Part shown: positions 5,072-7,288 of the stretch, one piece after another | Layout: each line of letters opens with the position of its first letter | Numbering within the stretch: position 1 is the stretch's first letter | NCBI GenBank assembly: GCA_037147235.1 | Contig: JBAWVO010000321.1 | Location: 1-7,288 of the forward strand | Direction: 5' to 3' | Source: JANXQG01 sp037147235 | GTDB taxonomy: Bacteria > Planctomycetota > Planctomycetia > Pirellulales > Thermoguttaceae | Length of the DNA stretch: 7,288 nt | Position numbers and translations under genes: made by a program | Notes under the pieces: generated by a model | The model's input: only the letters and a program-made list of their open reading frames with translations | Told to the model about the DNA's origin: nothing | The model's database searches: none

Positions 5072-7258
5072 ATGCAAGACTACCAACGAATCGCGGATGA
5101 TGTTCACAGCGCGTTGTTCAACAACGGGCAGGATGGAGAAGATGTCCTTCAGGCGATCGCCTCGGAGTACGGGTTGGCAATCGACGAGGTCAACGAGCGA
5201 CTGCGTCAATGCGGCGCGTTCCTGCGGAAAGGACTTCGAAGCGAAGCCATCCAGCTTTGCGATGTCGAGCCGAACTTGCTGGACGTTGTGCAAATTGTCG
5301 ATTTCCCCGAGCGACCATCGTGGAATGAACTGCTCAGGCTGCACGGGCTAGCATCGCCGGGAGAGCTTAGGCTCGATGTGGCGGCCGATCTGAATGAAGC
5401 CTACGCCCTCGAACAACCGCTGGCCGCCTTGCTCCAACGCCATCGCCTGCTGGCCATGAGCCGCGGGTCAATAAAACTCCGCTTGGATACCTTGCGAAAA
5501 TTGGCCACCGCCGATCCCGATAATCCGATCTGGGCCAAAGACGTCCTGGTCTTTGAAGATGAGCGGCTTAAAGAACTCCAATGGGAGGTTCCGAAAGCTA
5601 TTTCTGCCGGCGATACGAATGTCATCAGTGCCCTGGCTGCCGAGCTTGAAAGCGGAAAGTGGCTGATCAGGCAGCCGGCGGCTTTGATCCGGCAGATTTC
5701 CGCGGCCCAATCGAACGTCACTAGTAGGGATGGGCTTGCGGAAATGCAGCGCGTCGGCGATCTGCTGTATGACGCGTTTACCGCATTCGACGTCGATACG
5801 GGGCGTACGTTGCGAGAGCATTGGGATCTGTTGCACACCCTCTGGGGTGAGTTCGCCGATCCGGCAATGATCGAGCATGTCGCGCCCGCGCTCGATTGGC
5901 TGAGGGAGCAGGATGAACTCGCCGAACAGGAGACGCGACATCAGGCGGCCGTCGCGGCCTTGACCAAGGCGATCATGGAGCATGAGCCTTTTACCAAAGT
6001 TTCCAAGCTCTACCGGGTGGCGAAACGTGACGGGGAGCTTCCGCAGACGGCGGAGAAACGCTATACCGATTACTTGGACGCCCTGCAACGCTCCGCACGA
6101 AGGCGAACCCGCTTGGTGGTGCTGGCAGCCACGGTGGCCGTCACGGCGATCGTCGCCATCGTGACGTTTGTCGCGATCTCCATTCGACATGCGGGCCAAG
6201 CAGAGCGAGCCGTCCAAACCCTGACTCAAAAAATCGAGCAAGATGGCGATTCCGAGGCGCGACGCTATCTCGATGAGCTTGCCGCCGAGTCGCCACGCAT
6301 TGCGGAAGATCCACGCATCCAAGAGTTGGGCAAGCAGATGAAAAAGCGTCGCATCAATGAAGAGCGCCGGTGTCGAGCTTTTGCTGCCGCGCTCGATCTG
6401 GCAAAAAAATCGTTCGCGGACCGGTACCCTGACAGGGAATTGCTGACCAAGGCACGCAGCTTGGCAACGTCTGACCAGGAGCGGCATGCGGTTGACGAGC
6501 TAGAGCATAAGATCAACGAGCGGGTGAAGGGCGAGCATGCGGAGGTTGACCGGGAGTTTCTTGTGACGGTGAATGAATTGAAGGGCCGCATCGACTCGCT
6601 GGAGATAGCAGCAAACGCGGACAATCGCGATGCCAGCATCCGCAAGTTGGATGATATCCAAAAGGAACTGACCGCGAAGGAAGATAGCGGCCCGGAGTAC
6701 GGCCCGGCCGTAAAAAAGCAAGGAAAGTTTCTTCGCGATCGTATAAAGACGCTCGATGAAGAGTTCCGGGACCCCAGCCGGCAGGCGGGCCAAGACGATC
6801 TGATCACGACCGCTTGCGAAGATACTGCGATTTTCAGCGAGAGGTTGGAGCAGTACATTCGATCCCATCCTAATGATCCGCGGTCCATCAGCTTTCGAGA
6901 GGTGGTCAAGGAAGCTCCCCTCTGGAACTGGGTGGGGCGGTGGAACGAGCTTGTGCAAGCCATGGGGCGAAATAATATCCGAGGCAAAAGCAGGGCTGCG
7001 GTTGCCGAGGATGCCGCAAAGCTGCGGAAATTCCTAGCAGATCATCCGGGCCATCCCGACGCTGATGCCTTTAGGCAGCGATTGCCCTACCTGGATGCCG
7101 TCGTTCAGCGGAGCGATGGCGAGGGGAATCCGATCGAGGCGGTGCTCAGGCCGAGCTTCACCCATCCGATGGTGGCCGGGGCATGGATGTTGGCGGATAC
7201 GGCAGGACAAAAGTATTATTTACTGGTAAATCCCGGGGGATGTCCCGTGTATTGTTAA
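5072..7258 (+). CDS. Helical-repeat single-pass membrane protein, third operon member
   Basis: This 728-aa protein belongs to no family I can name. ATG 5072 is the only sensible start, although no clear ribosome-binding site precedes it (AATAAGAAAAATC). Residues 1-340 are mainly amphipathic helices without a catalytic motif. One strong membrane helix (348-371) follows the basic stretch RSARRRTR, so the first half should be cytosolic and the second extracytoplasmic. Residues 375-560 are highly charged coiled-coil-like helices. Two related helical units follow, YIRSHPNDPRSISF (595-608) and FLADHPGHPDADAF (654-667), as in TPR-like repeats, then a short beta-like end (AWMLADT...KYYLL). It lies 52 bases after the GAP1 gene and shares its layout of cytosolic module, membrane helix and external rod. 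It is probably a scaffold or transmitter of the system (inference). Composition is GC-rich and normal for the window. The C-terminus may be affected by a frameshift at the G run 7235-7239. Confidence 0.8.
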   Translation: MQDYQRIADDVHSALFNNGQDGEDVLQAIASEYGLAIDEVNERLRQCGAFLRKGLRSEAIQLCDVEPNLLDVVQIVDFPERPSWNELLRLHGLASPGELRLDVAADLNEAYALEQPLAALLQRHRLLAMSRGSIKLRLDTLRKLATADPDNPIWAKDVLVFEDERLKELQWEVPKAISAGDTNVISALAAELESGKWLIRQPAALIRQISAAQSNVTSRDGLAEMQRVGDLLYDAFTAFDVDTGRTLREHWDLLHTLWGEFADPAMIEHVAPALDWLREQDELAEQETRHQAAVAALTKAIMEHEPFTKVSKLYRVAKRDGELPQTAEKRYTDYLDALQRSARRRTRLVVLAATVAVTAIVAIVTFVAISIRHAGQAERAVQTLTQKIEQDGDSEARRYLDELAAESPRIAEDPRIQELGKQMKKRRINEERRCRAFAAALDLAKKSFADRYPDRELLTKARSLATSDQERHAVDELEHKINERVKGEHAEVDREFLVTVNELKGRIDSLEIAANADNRDASIRKLDDIQKELTAKEDSGPEYGPAVKKQGKFLRDRIKTLDEEFRDPSRQAGQDDLITTACEDTAIFSERLEQYIRSHPNDPRSISFREVVKEAPLWNWVGRWNELVQAMGRNNIRGKSRAAVAEDAAKLRKFLADHPGHPDADAFRQRLPYLDAVVQRSDGEGNPIEAVLRPSFTHPMVAGAWMLADTAGQKYYLLVNPGGCPVYC

Positions 7259-7288
7259 AACTGACTCTGGCCTCCTGATGGTTTAATG

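Noticed and set aside
5468..6487. 339-codon open frame on the - strand inside the third gene
   Set aside because: Antisense shadow of a GC-rich gene, with no start signal and no recognisable protein features.

Overview
The window reads as planctomycete DNA (order Pirellulales or a near relative; inference). The coding regions are mostly GC-rich. The first 400 bases hold several interspersed palindromic repeats of a kind I remember as common between planctomycete genes, and the genes are large multidomain proteins of a type frequent in that phylum. No RNA gene, CRISPR array or transposase is visible.

Layout: 1-433 is non-coding and packed with repeats: a short fragment at the left edge, a 14-bp tandem repeat, a long imperfect inverted repeat (132-214), then four consecutive hairpins (222-385). 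A good sigma-70-like promoter follows (TTGACA at 434-439, GATAAT at 458-463). It overlaps a 12-bp tandem repeat that lies inside an inverted repeat, so it may be an operator. Three genes follow on the + strand and probably form one operon: (1) a 466-aa zinc-ribbon P-loop GTPase (589-1989); (2) a 990-aa GAP1-type GTPase-associated protein with one membrane segment, a long Ala/Lys-rich coiled coil, a beta-rich part and a second coiled coil (2047-5019); (3) a 728-aa helical-repeat protein with one central membrane segment (5072-7258). A 12-codon leader ORF with a good ribosome-binding site (2012-2050) lies between genes 1 and 2 and overlaps the GAP1 start by four bases (ATGA).

Working together (inference): a GTPase next to a GAP1 protein matches the GTPase-centred conflict or signalling systems described by comparative genomics (Double-GTPase / GAP1 families; names from memory, not searched). 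Here the GTPase is soluble, while both partners appear to place an N-terminal module in the cytosol and a long helical rod outside the membrane. The set therefore looks like a membrane-spanning, GTPase-controlled machine. No effector such as a nuclease, protease or pore-former is recognisable in the window, and the operon may continue past the right edge.

Two points stand out. The 3' half of the GAP1 gene falls to about 24% GC in places against about 70% in its 5' half, which suggests a swapped or fast-evolving C-terminal module. Its terminal coiled coil also carries heptad-sized DNA repeats.
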